64,000 bases of DNA from Erysipelotrichaceae bacterium. Its GTDB lineage: Bacteria; Bacillota_I; Bacilli_A; Erysipelotrichales; Erysipelotrichaceae. This document shows, one piece after another, positions 8,897 to 18,277 of the stretch. The stretch is taken from NCBI GenBank assembly GCA_017404785.1, contig JAFRBQ010000008.1, forward strand, positions 1-64,000, in the 5' to 3' direction. Numbering within the stretch: the stretch's first letter is position 1; every line of letters starts with the position of its first letter. The notes beneath the pieces were generated by a model. It was not told where the DNA came from and made no database searches. It saw only the letters and a list, made by a program, of their open reading frames with translations. The position numbers and the translations under genes are program-made.

Positions 8897-9495
8897 TGAG
8901 AAGGCGACTCGAGCTGATATTGAAGAAACATCCTCTGCTCATTACCTGGATAAGTGCGATCTGGAATATTTCCTATGGCGCCTTTCATCTTTATCTGGGT
9001 ATAAAACAGAGTTCCTACTGGTGCATCACTCTGGCCGCTTTTTTTCTTACTCTGGGTCTGGGAAGACTGATGATCCTTTCCGGAAACAGAAATACAGATT
9101 CCAAGATGAAACTGCTGGCTTATATGCTGCTGTTTCTGGCTGTGGTGATCTGTGGAACGACCTATCTGACGATCACTGAAAAAATAAATCCGCTTAGAAA
9201 CGATATCCTGGTCATTGCCCAGGCAGTCTATACCTTTGGACTTCTTTCTGCAGCTATATATAATTCGGTTGTTTCCTACAGAAAAAAAGACAGGACAGCG
9301 ATCATGATCAGGAATATTTCTCTGGCCTCGGCTTTAGGTTCTATGCTTTCTCTTGAAAGGACGATGCTGGGAACATTCGGGGCAAAAGAGGAAGTGATAA
9401 TTAATACATGGCTTGAAGCTGGTGGCGGTCTGCTGGTATTTACAATACTGATCATCCTTACACATAATATGATGAAGGTGGCGAAAGAGAAATGA
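8896..9495 (+). CDS. Multi-pass membrane protein, function unknown
   Basis: 199 residues with about six hydrophobic segments and few charged loops. I do not recognise the family; the pattern recalls small DUF308-like membrane proteins but no motif proves it. It starts on the last base of the PAP2 stop codon and overlaps the next gene by ATGA, so it sits in the middle of a three-gene coupled operon (PAP2 phosphatase, this protein, kinase-pyrophosphatase fusion). That setting suggests a role at the membrane together with phosphate metabolism, which is inference only. Confidence 0.7.
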   Translation: MRRRLELILKKHPLLITWISAIWNISYGAFHLYLGIKQSSYWCITLAAFFLTLGLGRLMILSGNRNTDSKMKLLAYMLLFLAVVICGTTYLTITEKINPLRNDILVIAQAVYTFGLLSAAIYNSVVSYRKKDRTAIMIRNISLASALGSMLSLERTMLGTFGAKEEVIINTWLEAGGGLLVFTILIILTHNMMKVAKEK

Positions 9496-10301
9496 AGAAG
9501 ATACTTGTCTTAGGATGTTCAGGAAGTGGTAAGAGTACTTTCTCTGAGAAACTTCACAGTCTGGTGGACCTTCCTCTTTATCATCTGGATAATATCTGGT
9601 GGAAGGAAGATAAAACGCATATCAGCAGAGATGAGTTTGATGAAAAACTTGATGTCCTCATTAATAAAGACAGCTGGATAATCGATGGCGATTACAGCAG
9701 AACTTATGAGGTACGCATTCAAGCCTGTGACACGATATTCTTTCTGGATTATGGTGAAGAAGTATGCAAGAAAGGGATCAACGAAAGACTGGGCAGAAAA
9801 CGCAAAGATATCCCCTGGGTCGAATACGATATCGATCCGGTATTGATGAAACAGATCGAGGAATATGAAACAGATAATAAGCCGGTCCTTCTATCGCTGT
9901 TTGCGAAATATCCTGACAAGAAAGTAATTGTTTTAAGAAGCAGAGAAGAAGCGGACAACTGGCTGATCAGAAATCTTGTGATCGGTCTGAATGTCAAAGG
10001 GAAGATCGATCGTCCGATCGGATCGGCACATCCTGATTATCCTGAACTGATCTATCCGATAAATTATGGCTATGTTGAAGGAATGATGGGCGGAGATGGC
10101 GAAGAACAGGATGTCTATGTATTTGGTCTTGCCGAACCTGTAGATCGCTTTGAAGGAAAAGTGATAGCCGTCTATCATCGCACTGACGACAATGAGGACA
10201 AATGGATCGTCTCGATCGATGGAAAAGACTATTCTGATGAAGAAATACTGAAGACAATAGAATTTCAGGAAAAATACTTCAAAGGAGAACTGATAAGATA
10301 G
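9492..10301 (+). CDS. Fusion: P-loop NTPase (FlaR/adenylate-kinase-like) + pyrophosphatase-like domain
   Basis: Residues 1 to ~155 are a small P-loop kinase-like domain: GCSGSGKST is the Walker A, followed by LPLYHLDNIWWK and WIIDGDYSRT, typical of proteins annotated as DNA topology modulation protein FlaR. Residues ~160-269 match the short inorganic-pyrophosphatase-like family (IDRPIGSAHPDYPELIYPIN, then GYVEGMMGGDGEEQDVYVFG and DDNEDKWIV). These are normally separate proteins. There is no stop or frame change at the junction near residue 158. The ATGA overlap with the upstream gene shows coupling. Joining a pyrophosphate- or nucleotide-cleaving domain to a kinase could drive its reaction, but substrates are unknown. 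Confidence 0.85.
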   Translation: MKKILVLGCSGSGKSTFSEKLHSLVDLPLYHLDNIWWKEDKTHISRDEFDEKLDVLINKDSWIIDGDYSRTYEVRIQACDTIFFLDYGEEVCKKGINERLGRKRKDIPWVEYDIDPVLMKQIEEYETDNKPVLLSLFAKYPDKKVIVLRSREEADNWLIRNLVIGLNVKGKIDRPIGSAHPDYPELIYPINYGYVEGMMGGDGEEQDVYVFGLAEPVDRFEGKVIAVYHRTDDNEDKWIVSIDGKDYSDEEILKTIEFQEKYFKGELIR

Positions 10302-10356
10302 ATCATAAATGAAATGCGTTCTTTAAATCTGTTAAAATCTAATTGAGGAAAAACAT

Positions 10357-10572
10357 ATGAGAAATTTTGGAATCTTCATGCTTATATTTGCAATATGTCT
10401 GCTGCTTACAGGTTTTTATATGTATAAAGGAAATGAGATCGGTATCCTGACCGGAAGAGCTGCCTTCAGCAATCTTGATGAAGAAGGCTGGTCCAACATA
10501 GGCAGATGGACGATGATCGTAAGCCTATTTATTTTCCTGATCGCGTTTCTGGCTATCCTGTTTGGAAAATAA
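10357..10572 (+). CDS. Small membrane protein, 71 aa
   Basis: Two hydrophobic helices (residues ~3-20 and ~50-68) flank a soluble stretch containing NLDEEGWSNIGRWT. GAGG upstream is a usable ribosome binding site. No family is recognised. It sits just before tRNA-Val, whose likely -10 element TATAAT (10578-10583) begins right after this gene. Confidence 0.65.
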   Translation: MRNFGIFMLIFAICLLLTGFYMYKGNEIGILTGRAAFSNLDEEGWSNIGRWTMIVSLFIFLIAFLAILFGK

Positions 10573-10593
10573 GTTCCTATAATATAGATAAAG

Positions 10594-10669
10594 GGAGGAT
10601 TAGCTCAGTTGGGAGAGCGCACCCTTCACAGGGGTGATGTCGTGGGTTCGAGCCCCGCATCTTCCACCA
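10594..10669 (+). tRNA. tRNA-Val (anticodon CAC)
   Basis: A 76-base cloverleaf: acceptor GGAGGAT pairs with ATCTTCC (one G-T), D-arm GCTC/GAGC, anticodon stem CACCC/GGGTG around loop TTCACAG (anticodon CAC), T-arm GTGGG/CCCGC around TTCGAGC, and an encoded CCA. A TATAAT at 10578-10583 fits a promoter about 10 bases upstream. Confidence 0.95.
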
Positions 10670-10680
10670 TCTGTATTCAG

Positions 10681-10708
10681 ACTGCTGCTTTGATGGTGGC
10701 AGTTTTTA
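10681..10708 (+). terminator. Terminator after tRNA-Val
   Basis: ACTGC (10681-10685) pairs with GCAGT (10699-10703), extended by G-T pairs, and leads into TTTTATA. Confidence 0.6.
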
Positions 10709-10716
10709 TATGTGTT

Positions 10717-10746
10717 TTGGTAGAGACGGATATTTTAAAATATAAT
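10717..10746 (+). promoter_or_regulatory. Predicted sigma-A promoter of mupG
   Basis: TTGGTA (10717-10722), an 18-base spacer and a perfect TATAAT (10741-10746), 30 bases before the mupG ATG. Confidence 0.5.
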
Positions 10747-10776
10747 TAAATTACAGTAAACAGAAAATATAAGAAT

Positions 10777-11823
10777 ATGAATAACAGTTTGGGAAGATCA
10801 GTCTATCTGAGTCTGGTGAAGGAAAACAGCTTCATACTCGATGAGATACCGGATGGTACATCTGTTTTCATTTCGCTGCATATGGAAGAAGAAGCAGATG
10901 AACACTACAGTGAAGACATCCTTGAACTGTGCGACAGGCTTCATGACAAGAACTGTCAGATAACTGCAGATATCTCGAAACGTACTCTGGACATCCTGAA
11001 AACGGATATCGGAAGTCTTGTCAGAAAATTCCATCTGTGGGCGATCAGGATCGATTATGGTTTTTCCCCGGATGAGATGATTTCCATAGCCAGAGAAAAC
11101 AATGTCGTGCTGAATGCTTCAACGATGCCTGTTCAGGAGATACTCAAAGTAAAAAAGTATGGAAATGTATCAGCCATGCATAACTTCTATCCCAGAAAAG
11201 AGACGGGACTTGATGAAGATCACTTCCAGAAGATTAACAGCACTCTGAAAGATAACGGTATTAAAGTCATGGCTTTTATACCGGGTATGATCAAAAGAGG
11301 GCCTCTTTTTGATGGACTGCCAAGTATAGAAAAACAGCGTTATCAGAATACCTATATCAGTTATGTGGAAATGATAAGAAGATTGGGTGTCGATCAGGCG
11401 TATCTCAGTGAACCGGGGACCGATAAAGATGATCTAAGAAGGATAGAACTTTTTGAAAAACAGGATGTCATAAGTCTGCCTGTAACTATAGACAGTGATT
11501 ACAGGCATCTGTTAAACAGTGTGTTCACCAACCGTATTGATTCGCCTTCTTCTCTGATCAGGATCGTGGAATCAAGAGAATACAGCCGCAGTAATGGCTC
11601 AGATATAGGACCGTGCAACAATATTGAAAGAAAAGCCGGATCGATAACGATCGATAACAGTCTGTATAAGCGTTATTGCGGTGAACTGCAGATATGCGTT
11701 AAAGATCATCCTCAAGATGAAAAAGTCAATGTGATAGGCAAGGTCAAGGAAGGATATCTTGACCTGTTAAAGATGATCGAAAGAGGAAACAGATTCCTGA
11801 TGGAAGATGAGGGAAATATCTGA
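10777..11823 (+). CDS. mupG: MupG-like protein (DUF871), predicted 6-phospho-N-acetylmuramidase
   Basis: 348 residues with the two-part layout of DUF871/MupG: a TIM barrel opening LGRSVYLSLVKE, with TADISKRTLDIL and IRIDYGF, then a C-terminal beta domain with GPCNNIERKAGSI. MupG enzymes of Bacillus and Staphylococcus split MurNAc-6-phosphate-GlcNAc inside the cell during cell-wall recycling. No murQ or PTS gene is adjacent, so this role rests on family knowledge. A promoter and an independent terminator flank the gene, so it is probably monocistronic. There is no strong ribosome binding site. Confidence 0.78.
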   Translation: MNNSLGRSVYLSLVKENSFILDEIPDGTSVFISLHMEEEADEHYSEDILELCDRLHDKNCQITADISKRTLDILKTDIGSLVRKFHLWAIRIDYGFSPDEMISIARENNVVLNASTMPVQEILKVKKYGNVSAMHNFYPRKETGLDEDHFQKINSTLKDNGIKVMAFIPGMIKRGPLFDGLPSIEKQRYQNTYISYVEMIRRLGVDQAYLSEPGTDKDDLRRIELFEKQDVISLPVTIDSDYRHLLNSVFTNRIDSPSSLIRIVESREYSRSNGSDIGPCNNIERKAGSITIDNSLYKRYCGELQICVKDHPQDEKVNVIGKVKEGYLDLLKMIERGNRFLMEDEGNI

Positions 11824-11867
11824 TTTATGGGATCTAAGATCAGACCAGAAAATATATCAATAAACAG

Positions 11868-11892
11868 AAAGTGACTATTGTCGCTTTTTGTT
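11868..11892 (+). terminator. Terminator after mupG
   Basis: AAAGTGAC (11868-11875) pairs with GTCGCTTT (11880-11887, one G-T) around a TATT loop, then TTGTTTTG. Confidence 0.7.
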
Positions 11893-11904
11893 TTGAGAGT
11901 CTTA

Positions 11905-11954
11905 TTGACAAAGTTTAATTAAAGTATAATCATAGTTATATAACATATGTTATA
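11905..11954 (+). promoter_or_regulatory. Promoter-like elements and palindromic operator of the TetR gene
   Basis: TTGACA (11905-11910) and TATAAT (11925-11930) are both perfect consensus hexamers but only 14 bases apart. A perfect 16-base palindrome TATAACATATGTTATA (11939-11954) sits over the expected transcription start, 15 bases before the TetR ATG. This is a classic arrangement for TetR self-repression. Confidence 0.6.
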
Positions 11955-11968
11955 AATAGGAAAATAAA

Positions 11969-12517
11969 ATGCCACCAAAAGTTAAAGTCACTAAAGAGAT
12001 GATCCTGAAAGCTGCGTTTGTCATCATCAGAGAATATGGTCATGAACATCTGAGTGTCAGAAGTATTGCGGAAAGACTTGGCTGTTCAACCCAACCGGTA
12101 CTCTACAGTTTCAGAAGTATTGATGAGATACGTGAAGCTGTATATGAACTGACTGATAACTATCATACGAAGTTCATTCTGTCTGAAGGGAAAGAAGACA
12201 ATCCTTTACTGGTACTGGGACTCAACTATGTGCGATTCGGCCATGATGAAAGAAATCTTTTCCGCTTTCTTTTCCAGAGCGACAAGTTTGCCGGGAAAGA
12301 TATGAATTCGCTTCTTAGTGATCCACAGTTATCCGAAGTTATGAAGGTCGTCTCAGATGAACTTAAGGTAAATAAGGCCAAGGCAAGATCTATCTTTCTG
12401 TCACTGTTTGTTGCAGCGCATGGTCTGGCGAGCCTGCTGGCCAATAATGCCATGGCGTATGACAGGCAACAGTGCAAGAAGATCCTTGAAAGTGTTTTTA
12501 CAGGGGCAATGATCTAG
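11969..12517 (+). CDS. TetR family transcriptional regulator
   Basis: 182 residues. The N terminus has the TetR DNA-binding domain (ILKAAFVIIREYGHEHLSVR, then SIAERLGCSTQPVLYSFRSI). The C-terminal helical domain, which in the family binds a ligand and dimerises, includes LLVLGLNYVRFGHDERNLFRF, a layout common in TetR proteins with the TetR_C_33-type tail. A perfect palindrome just upstream suggests autoregulation. The CPBP protease gene starts 11 bases downstream and is the likely regulated partner. Confidence 0.85.
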   Translation: MPPKVKVTKEMILKAAFVIIREYGHEHLSVRSIAERLGCSTQPVLYSFRSIDEIREAVYELTDNYHTKFILSEGKEDNPLLVLGLNYVRFGHDERNLFRFLFQSDKFAGKDMNSLLSDPQLSEVMKVVSDELKVNKAKARSIFLSLFVAAHGLASLLANNAMAYDRQQCKKILESVFTGAMI

Positions 12518-12528
12518 GAGATTAGTAT

Positions 12529-13236
12529 ATGTACAGTTTATTTAAGAAAAATGAAGTATTGTTTGCGGTTGCCTGGATACTGGTATACTGCCTGCTGATA
12601 GCTCCGATAAGGGGCGAGTATGGTGATGACAGTATCATCCTTGTGTTGGCTATGACAGCACTTGCGGTAGGGATCTATCTATTTGTTAGAAAGTATCATC
12701 TTGAAAACAGATACGGTCTTGACAGATGGCCAAGCAACACAAAGAGGTTTCTGTATTTTATTCCGATGTGGATCGCTGCAACGTTCAATATCTGGGATGG
12801 AATATCCTTGTCTTATACCGGTATCAATCTGGTCTATGCCTGTTTGAGTATGGCCCTGGTCGGCTTTGTTGAAGAGATGCTTTTCAGAGGTTTTCTTTTC
12901 AATGCCATGCTCAAGGATGATGGACCATTACCATCGATTATCGTATGTTCCTTGACCTTTGGGATCGGTCATATCGTCAATCTGTTTTCCGGACAGGCAA
13001 GTTTTGATACTTTTGTTCAGATCATCTTTGCGATCAGCTGGGGCTTCATGTTTACAATGGTCTACTATAAAGGCAAGAGTATTCTGCCATGCATCATCGC
13101 CCATTCATTGATCGATGTTCTGTCTTTGTTTGGTGCAGATAATCGGGCTACCGATATGATCTTTGTTTATGCGACCATCATCATTTCCATCCTTTACTGT
13201 ATCTATCTGTCCAGAATAAAGGATAAACAGGAATAA
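12529..13236 (+). CDS. CPBP family intramembrane metalloprotease
   Basis: 235 residues with about seven membrane helices. The diagnostic EExxxR motif is in FVEEMLFRGFLFN, the second motif in FGIGHIVNLF, and the third His in IIAHSLIDVL. The family (formerly CAAX protease/Abi) cleaves peptides in the membrane and in Gram-positives includes bacteriocin-immunity and pheromone-processing enzymes. AGGAG lies 8-12 bases before the ATG. It is co-transcribed with the upstream TetR gene by position. Substrate unknown. Confidence 0.88.
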   Translation: MYSLFKKNEVLFAVAWILVYCLLIAPIRGEYGDDSIILVLAMTALAVGIYLFVRKYHLENRYGLDRWPSNTKRFLYFIPMWIAATFNIWDGISLSYTGINLVYACLSMALVGFVEEMLFRGFLFNAMLKDDGPLPSIIVCSLTFGIGHIVNLFSGQASFDTFVQIIFAISWGFMFTMVYYKGKSILPCIIAHSLIDVLSLFGADNRATDMIFVYATIIISILYCIYLSRIKDKQE

Positions 13237-13282
13237 AACTGTACATTTCAGAGAATTTGTTTTATTTTATTGTTATGGAAGT

Positions 13283-13358
13283 GGGGCGTTAGCGCAGCTG
13301 GGAGCGCGTATCGCTGGCAGCGATGAGGTCACGGGTTCGAATCCCGTACGCTCCACCA
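13283..13358 (+). tRNA. tRNA-Ala (anticodon GGC)
   Basis: A 76-base cloverleaf: acceptor GGGGCGT with ACGCTCC (one G-T), D-arm GCGC/GCGC, anticodon stem TATCG/CGATG around CTGGCAG (anticodon GGC), T-arm ACGGG/CCCGT around TTCGAAT, and an encoded CCA. Confidence 0.95.
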
Positions 13359-13370
13359 GATAACTATCAG

Positions 13371-13400
13371 GATCTATTTTCATGAAATAGATCTTTTTTT
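13371..13400 (+). terminator. Terminator after tRNA-Ala
   Basis: GATCTATTT (13371-13379) pairs perfectly with AAATAGATC (13385-13393), followed by seven T. Confidence 0.85.
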
Positions 13401-13468
13401 GAGAAGAGAAACCTGTTGGATCAATGTGAACTGAGGCTTAATGTATAATGATAATAGAGAATGTATAA

Positions 13469-14958
<1,490 letters not shown>

Positions 14959-14991
14959 GAAATAAGGAAACGATTATTAAATAATATAGAT

Positions 14992-15474
14992 ATGCCTTTA
15001 CACAATATCGAGCCATTGTTTAATGAAGATTCAAGGATCCTGATCCTGGGCAGTTTTCCTTCGGTGAAATCCAGAGAGACAAAGTTCTTCTATGGTTACC
15101 CGCAGAACCGCTTCTGGAAGATCATCGCCACGATCTATGGCGAAGAAGTTCCCCAGACTATAGCTGCCAAGAAAGAACTCATTTTAAATAATCATCTGGC
15201 ATTATGGGATGTGATCGAATCCTGTGAGATCGAGGGATCAAGTGATTCAAGTATCAGAAACGTCAAAGTCAACGATATAGATAAAATACTGAAAAAGAGC
15301 AGGATCGAAAAGATCTGCGTCAATGGCAAGACAGCAGAAAAACTCTACTGCCGCTATCTTGAAAAGAAACTGGACAGAAAAGCCATCTATCTTCCGTCCA
15401 GTTCACCAGCCAATGCCGCGTACAGTCTTGATGACCTTGTGAAGATCTGGAAAGAGGTATTAAGGACAATCTGA
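14992..15474 (+). CDS. DNA-deoxyinosine glycosylase (uracil-DNA glycosylase superfamily)
   Basis: About 160 residues. ILILGSFPSVKSRE and FYGYPQNRFWKII are the N-terminal signatures of the family that removes hypoxanthine or uracil bases from DNA, and LPSSSPANAAYS near the C terminus is the conserved SP(S)-AN motif. ATG 14992 gives the usual family start (MPLHNIEPLF); an upstream TTG would place the start inside the preceding terminator. The ribosome binding site (AAGGA about 23 bases upstream) is poorly spaced. It probably needs its own promoter, because a strong terminator separates it from bglA. Confidence 0.88.
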   Translation: MPLHNIEPLFNEDSRILILGSFPSVKSRETKFFYGYPQNRFWKIIATIYGEEVPQTIAAKKELILNNHLALWDVIESCEIEGSSDSSIRNVKVNDIDKILKKSRIEKICVNGKTAEKLYCRYLEKKLDRKAIYLPSSSPANAAYSLDDLVKIWKEVLRTI

Positions 15475-15515
15475 TTCATAAGTGATAGAATTATAATTGT
15501 TTATCGAGGTATTGC

Positions 15516-16679
15516 ATGAAATTCTTTAAACAGTTTTATGATGAAAGATATTCAAAATTATCCGTATATATAATCAAGACCACTCTGGTGATCTTTGTCA
15601 TGGGTCTGATCATTTTCCATTTCTGGGGTGAGACCAGAAATATCCTGAAACTGATCACCGCCATTCTGGGGCCGTTGGTCCTGGGCCTGGCTCTGGCATA
15701 CCTTTTTACTCCACTGGTAGAATTCTTTGAAAACAGAGTATTCTATTCTGTTAAAAATGAAAAGAAGGCCAGAAATCTCAGTGTTCTATTGACCTTCGGT
15801 CTGATCGCGGTCTTCATCATTCTGATCCTGCTGGCATTGATCATGACTGTGACCAGAAGTATCGATAAGATCGAGATAAAGGATCTGACCGCTTTCATCG
15901 AAACGGAAATGGCTGATTTCGCCAATTTCTGGTCATCGGTAGAAGAACAGCTGGCCAAATTCAATATCGATCTTGGCAATCTCGGATCAGTTCTTTCCAA
16001 CATCTTCAACAATGTCAGTTCGGTTGCGTCCAACCTGCTGTTCGCGAATATCTTTGCGATCTATTTCCTTCTGGATTCACATATCGCCGAATACTGGAAT
16101 GATGTGCTCAACGTCTTCACGAAACCTGAGACCAGAGAAAAGATGGCTGAATTCATGAAAGATGCCGATCGGGTCTTCTCCGGATATATCCGCGGTCAGT
16201 CGATCGATGCTTTCCTGGTAGGCTGTCTAGTCACGGTAGCACTGCTGATACTGAGGATTCCATATGCCATGGTCATCGGCTTACTTACAGGTATCGGCAA
16301 TCTGATCCCTTATGTCGGACCGATCATCGGTTTTGCCTCACTGGCCATTGTAGCGATCTCTGAAGGTTCAATGATGCATCTGATTCTGGGTGCGGCAGTA
16401 CTGGGCCTTGTCATGGCGATCGATGGCAACATCATCAATCCAAAACTGCTCAGTGACAATGTCGAGATCCATCCGGTCCTGGTCATCGTGGCGCTGATCG
16501 CCGGTGGCGAGATCGGTGGCGTGCTGGGCATGTTGCTGGCTGTACCGTGTGCCGCTTTACTGAAACTGCAGTTTGACAAGTTCGTTGTAAGAAGAAAAGC
16601 ACAGAACGAGCTGGAACTTAAGGCGGAAAAGAAAGTCGCAAAAAAGAAAACAACAACTAAAACCAGAAAACAAGCTTAA
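15516..16679 (+). CDS. AI-2E family transporter
   Basis: 387 residues with about eight membrane helices in the AI-2E layout: an N-terminal pair, a soluble central part (FIETEMADFANFWSSVEEQL), and a C-terminal block with AMVIGLLTGIGNLIPYVGPI and VLGMLLAVPCAALLKL. Members export small molecules or ions (quorum signal, Na+/H+ exchange); the substrate here is unknown. The protein ends in a Lys/Thr-rich tail (KKVAKKKTTTKTRKQA). GAGG upstream is the ribosome binding site. Its TAA stop lies in the loop of the terminator hairpin. Confidence 0.88.
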   Translation: MKFFKQFYDERYSKLSVYIIKTTLVIFVMGLIIFHFWGETRNILKLITAILGPLVLGLALAYLFTPLVEFFENRVFYSVKNEKKARNLSVLLTFGLIAVFIILILLALIMTVTRSIDKIEIKDLTAFIETEMADFANFWSSVEEQLAKFNIDLGNLGSVLSNIFNNVSSVASNLLFANIFAIYFLLDSHIAEYWNDVLNVFTKPETREKMAEFMKDADRVFSGYIRGQSIDAFLVGCLVTVALLILRIPYAMVIGLLTGIGNLIPYVGPIIGFASLAIVAISEGSMMHLILGAAVLGLVMAIDGNIINPKLLSDNVEIHPVLVIVALIAGGEIGGVLGMLLAVPCAALLKLQFDKFVVRRKAQNELELKAEKKVAKKKTTTKTRKQA

Positions 16680-16694
16680 TCGCTTGTTTTTGTT
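16668..16694 (+). terminator. Terminator overlapping the end of the AI-2E gene, stop codon in the loop
   Basis: AAACAAGC (16668-16675) pairs with GCTTGTTT (16682-16689), followed by TTGTT. The loop TTAATC contains the TAA stop (16677-16679). It may also serve the convergent gene on the other strand. Confidence 0.75.
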
Positions 16695-16708
16695 AGGTCT
16701 GAATTATA

Positions 16709-18091
16709 TCAGAATTCGATCCGATATTTGCCACAACAGTTGATGATCTTTGTGTCCTTATGTTCGATGACTCTTTGCAGTCTGTGCTGATAAGACAGAT
16801 GCACATGGCCAAAGAGCCAGTAGCGCGGATGCAGATCAAGGAGCAGTTTTTCAAAACACTCAAAGCCCTGATGGGCATAGTCTGCAAGATCGCCATAGCC
16901 TTTGATTGGCGCATGAGTCACGACGATATCGATGTTGCCGGCTTGTCTTATCTTGCGTCTTAGTTTTCTGATCCTTCTTTCCATCTGCAGTTCCGTATAC
17001 TGATACTTGGCCTGTGAATATCTGATCGAACCTCCAAGCCCCAGGATCTTGAGACCCTGATGTTCAACTATATCATCGTCGATACAAATACAGCCCTCAG
17101 GCGGATTGGTTTCATAACGGTCATCGTGATTGCCTTTGACGTAATAGAGCGGTTTATTGGACACCGTGACCAGGAATTCCAGATACTCCGCTTTAAGGTC
17201 GCCGCAGGAGATGATGAAATCGATATCCTTTAGTTCTTTCTGAGCATGTTCCGAATACAGTGCCATATCTTCCTCGTCGGCTATGCAGATGATCTTGTAT
17301 AGACCATGGCCATAGATGAGCCTGTATCTGTTTATGGAGATCACCTTGTCAAGTTCCTTATCGGTCATCTTGACAAGATTCTCATAGCCGAAGATCTCCA
17401 TCAGAGCGACCAGGCAGTCGCTGTGATTATAGGTGATCTTGTATTTCTGAAGATGGGATTCAAGTCGGCCGAAGAAACCGGCCAGGTTGATCCTTTCCAA
17501 TCTTGTCCAGACGTGATCCTCTTCAAAGCCCATCAGTTTCTGGAATTTCTGATACTGATTATTCCTGGAGAACTGAACCGTATAGAGTCTGGAAAGCTTA
17601 TAGAAATCCAGGAATTCGTAGTATCTGATGATCGCCGATTTATTCGATCTAGGCGGTAGCAGCCTGATGACATCGAGCGTTATCTGATAGGCGCCATAGG
17701 ATTTCAGGACCGATACGCGTTTGTTTCCTTCTTCGACGTAGAATTTACCCAGATATTCGTAGGCTGTAGGTGCTTCCGTGATGCCGGTATCGGACAGATG
17801 GTAGCGGCAGACTTCACGCCACTTGGATGCAAATTCAGTTGAATCTTTTAAAATCGGCATGAAATCGGATGAAAAAGCCAGGGTTCGGGCTGCGGTCTTG
17901 GTTCCCACGATTAAAGATGCCGGAACGTCGATCTGACCGAGCCTTTCCTGTGAGCAGTCATAGACATTGACGATGTTATCAAGAACTTCCGGATGGATAT
18001 TCCTGTTTTCGCGCTTTCTTCTTCTGACATTTTTCTTGCCTGCTCTTAAGGCGTAGTGATATTGTTCATAGGTTTCAACTGATACATCCAT
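16709..18091 (-). CDS. ParB-like N-terminal domain fused to calcineurin-type metallophosphoesterase
   Basis: 460 residues. Residues 1 to ~130 start MDVSVETYEQYHYALRAGKK and include FYVEEGNKRVSVLKSYGA, which resembles the NTP-binding part of ParB/Srx domains. From about residue 265 a metallophosphoesterase carries its motifs in order: a weak first block (KIICIADEEDM), SCGDLKAEY, VKGNHDD, VVTHAPIKG and LFGHVHLSY. The N-terminal part is also seen in Gram-positive BMP-type binding proteins. The joint architecture suggests a nucleotide-controlled phosphodiesterase or nuclease; substrate unknown. It is convergent with the AI-2E gene. No signal peptide. Confidence 0.75.
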   Translation of the reverse strand: MDVSVETYEQYHYALRAGKKNVRRRKRENRNIHPEVLDNIVNVYDCSQERLGQIDVPASLIVGTKTAARTLAFSSDFMPILKDSTEFASKWREVCRYHLSDTGITEAPTAYEYLGKFYVEEGNKRVSVLKSYGAYQITLDVIRLLPPRSNKSAIIRYYEFLDFYKLSRLYTVQFSRNNQYQKFQKLMGFEEDHVWTRLERINLAGFFGRLESHLQKYKITYNHSDCLVALMEIFGYENLVKMTDKELDKVISINRYRLIYGHGLYKIICIADEEDMALYSEHAQKELKDIDFIISCGDLKAEYLEFLVTVSNKPLYYVKGNHDDRYETNPPEGCICIDDDIVEHQGLKILGLGGSIRYSQAKYQYTELQMERRIRKLRRKIRQAGNIDIVVTHAPIKGYGDLADYAHQGFECFEKLLLDLHPRYWLFGHVHLSYQHRLQRVIEHKDTKIINCCGKYRIEF

Positions 18092-18127
18092 AAACCTATT
18101 ATGCCCTAAAAATATAATTATAGAAAT

Positions 18128-18274
18128 GTGAAAGATAATGATAAGATATTGTTTAGAAGAGAAGATTTTATCAAGCTGGTGCCGACAAACAGGATGATCG
18201 CTGGTTACGAAGGTATCGTTACAGCCGATGACAAGGCATACACCTTGAAATTAAAGGACAGCTTGATGCGATGA
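18128..18274 (+). CDS. Possible 48-aa small protein
   Basis: An open frame from GTG 18128 to TGA 18272-18274 reads VKDNDKILFRREDFIKLVPT and continues to YTLKLKDSLMR. Its composition is protein-like and it stops four bases before the AEC transporter start, as expected of an upstream operon member. There is no ATG and no ribosome binding site, and a TATAAT (18112-18117) lies only 10 bases before the GTG, so it would be near-leaderless. It could instead be the 3' remnant of a lost gene. Confidence 0.35.
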   Translation: MKDNDKILFRREDFIKLVPTNRMIAGYEGIVTADDKAYTLKLKDSLMR

Positions 18275-18277
18275 CTG

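Noticed and set aside
9519-10257. Antisense frames in the kinase-pyrophosphatase gene as evidence of two genes
   Set aside because: The plus-strand frame is continuous and both domains are intact. The minus frames show no motifs.
11103-11823. Alternative identity of the MupG-like gene as an outer surface protein
   Set aside because: That label exists for DUF871 proteins, but there is no signal peptide, and the TIM-barrel motifs fit MupG.
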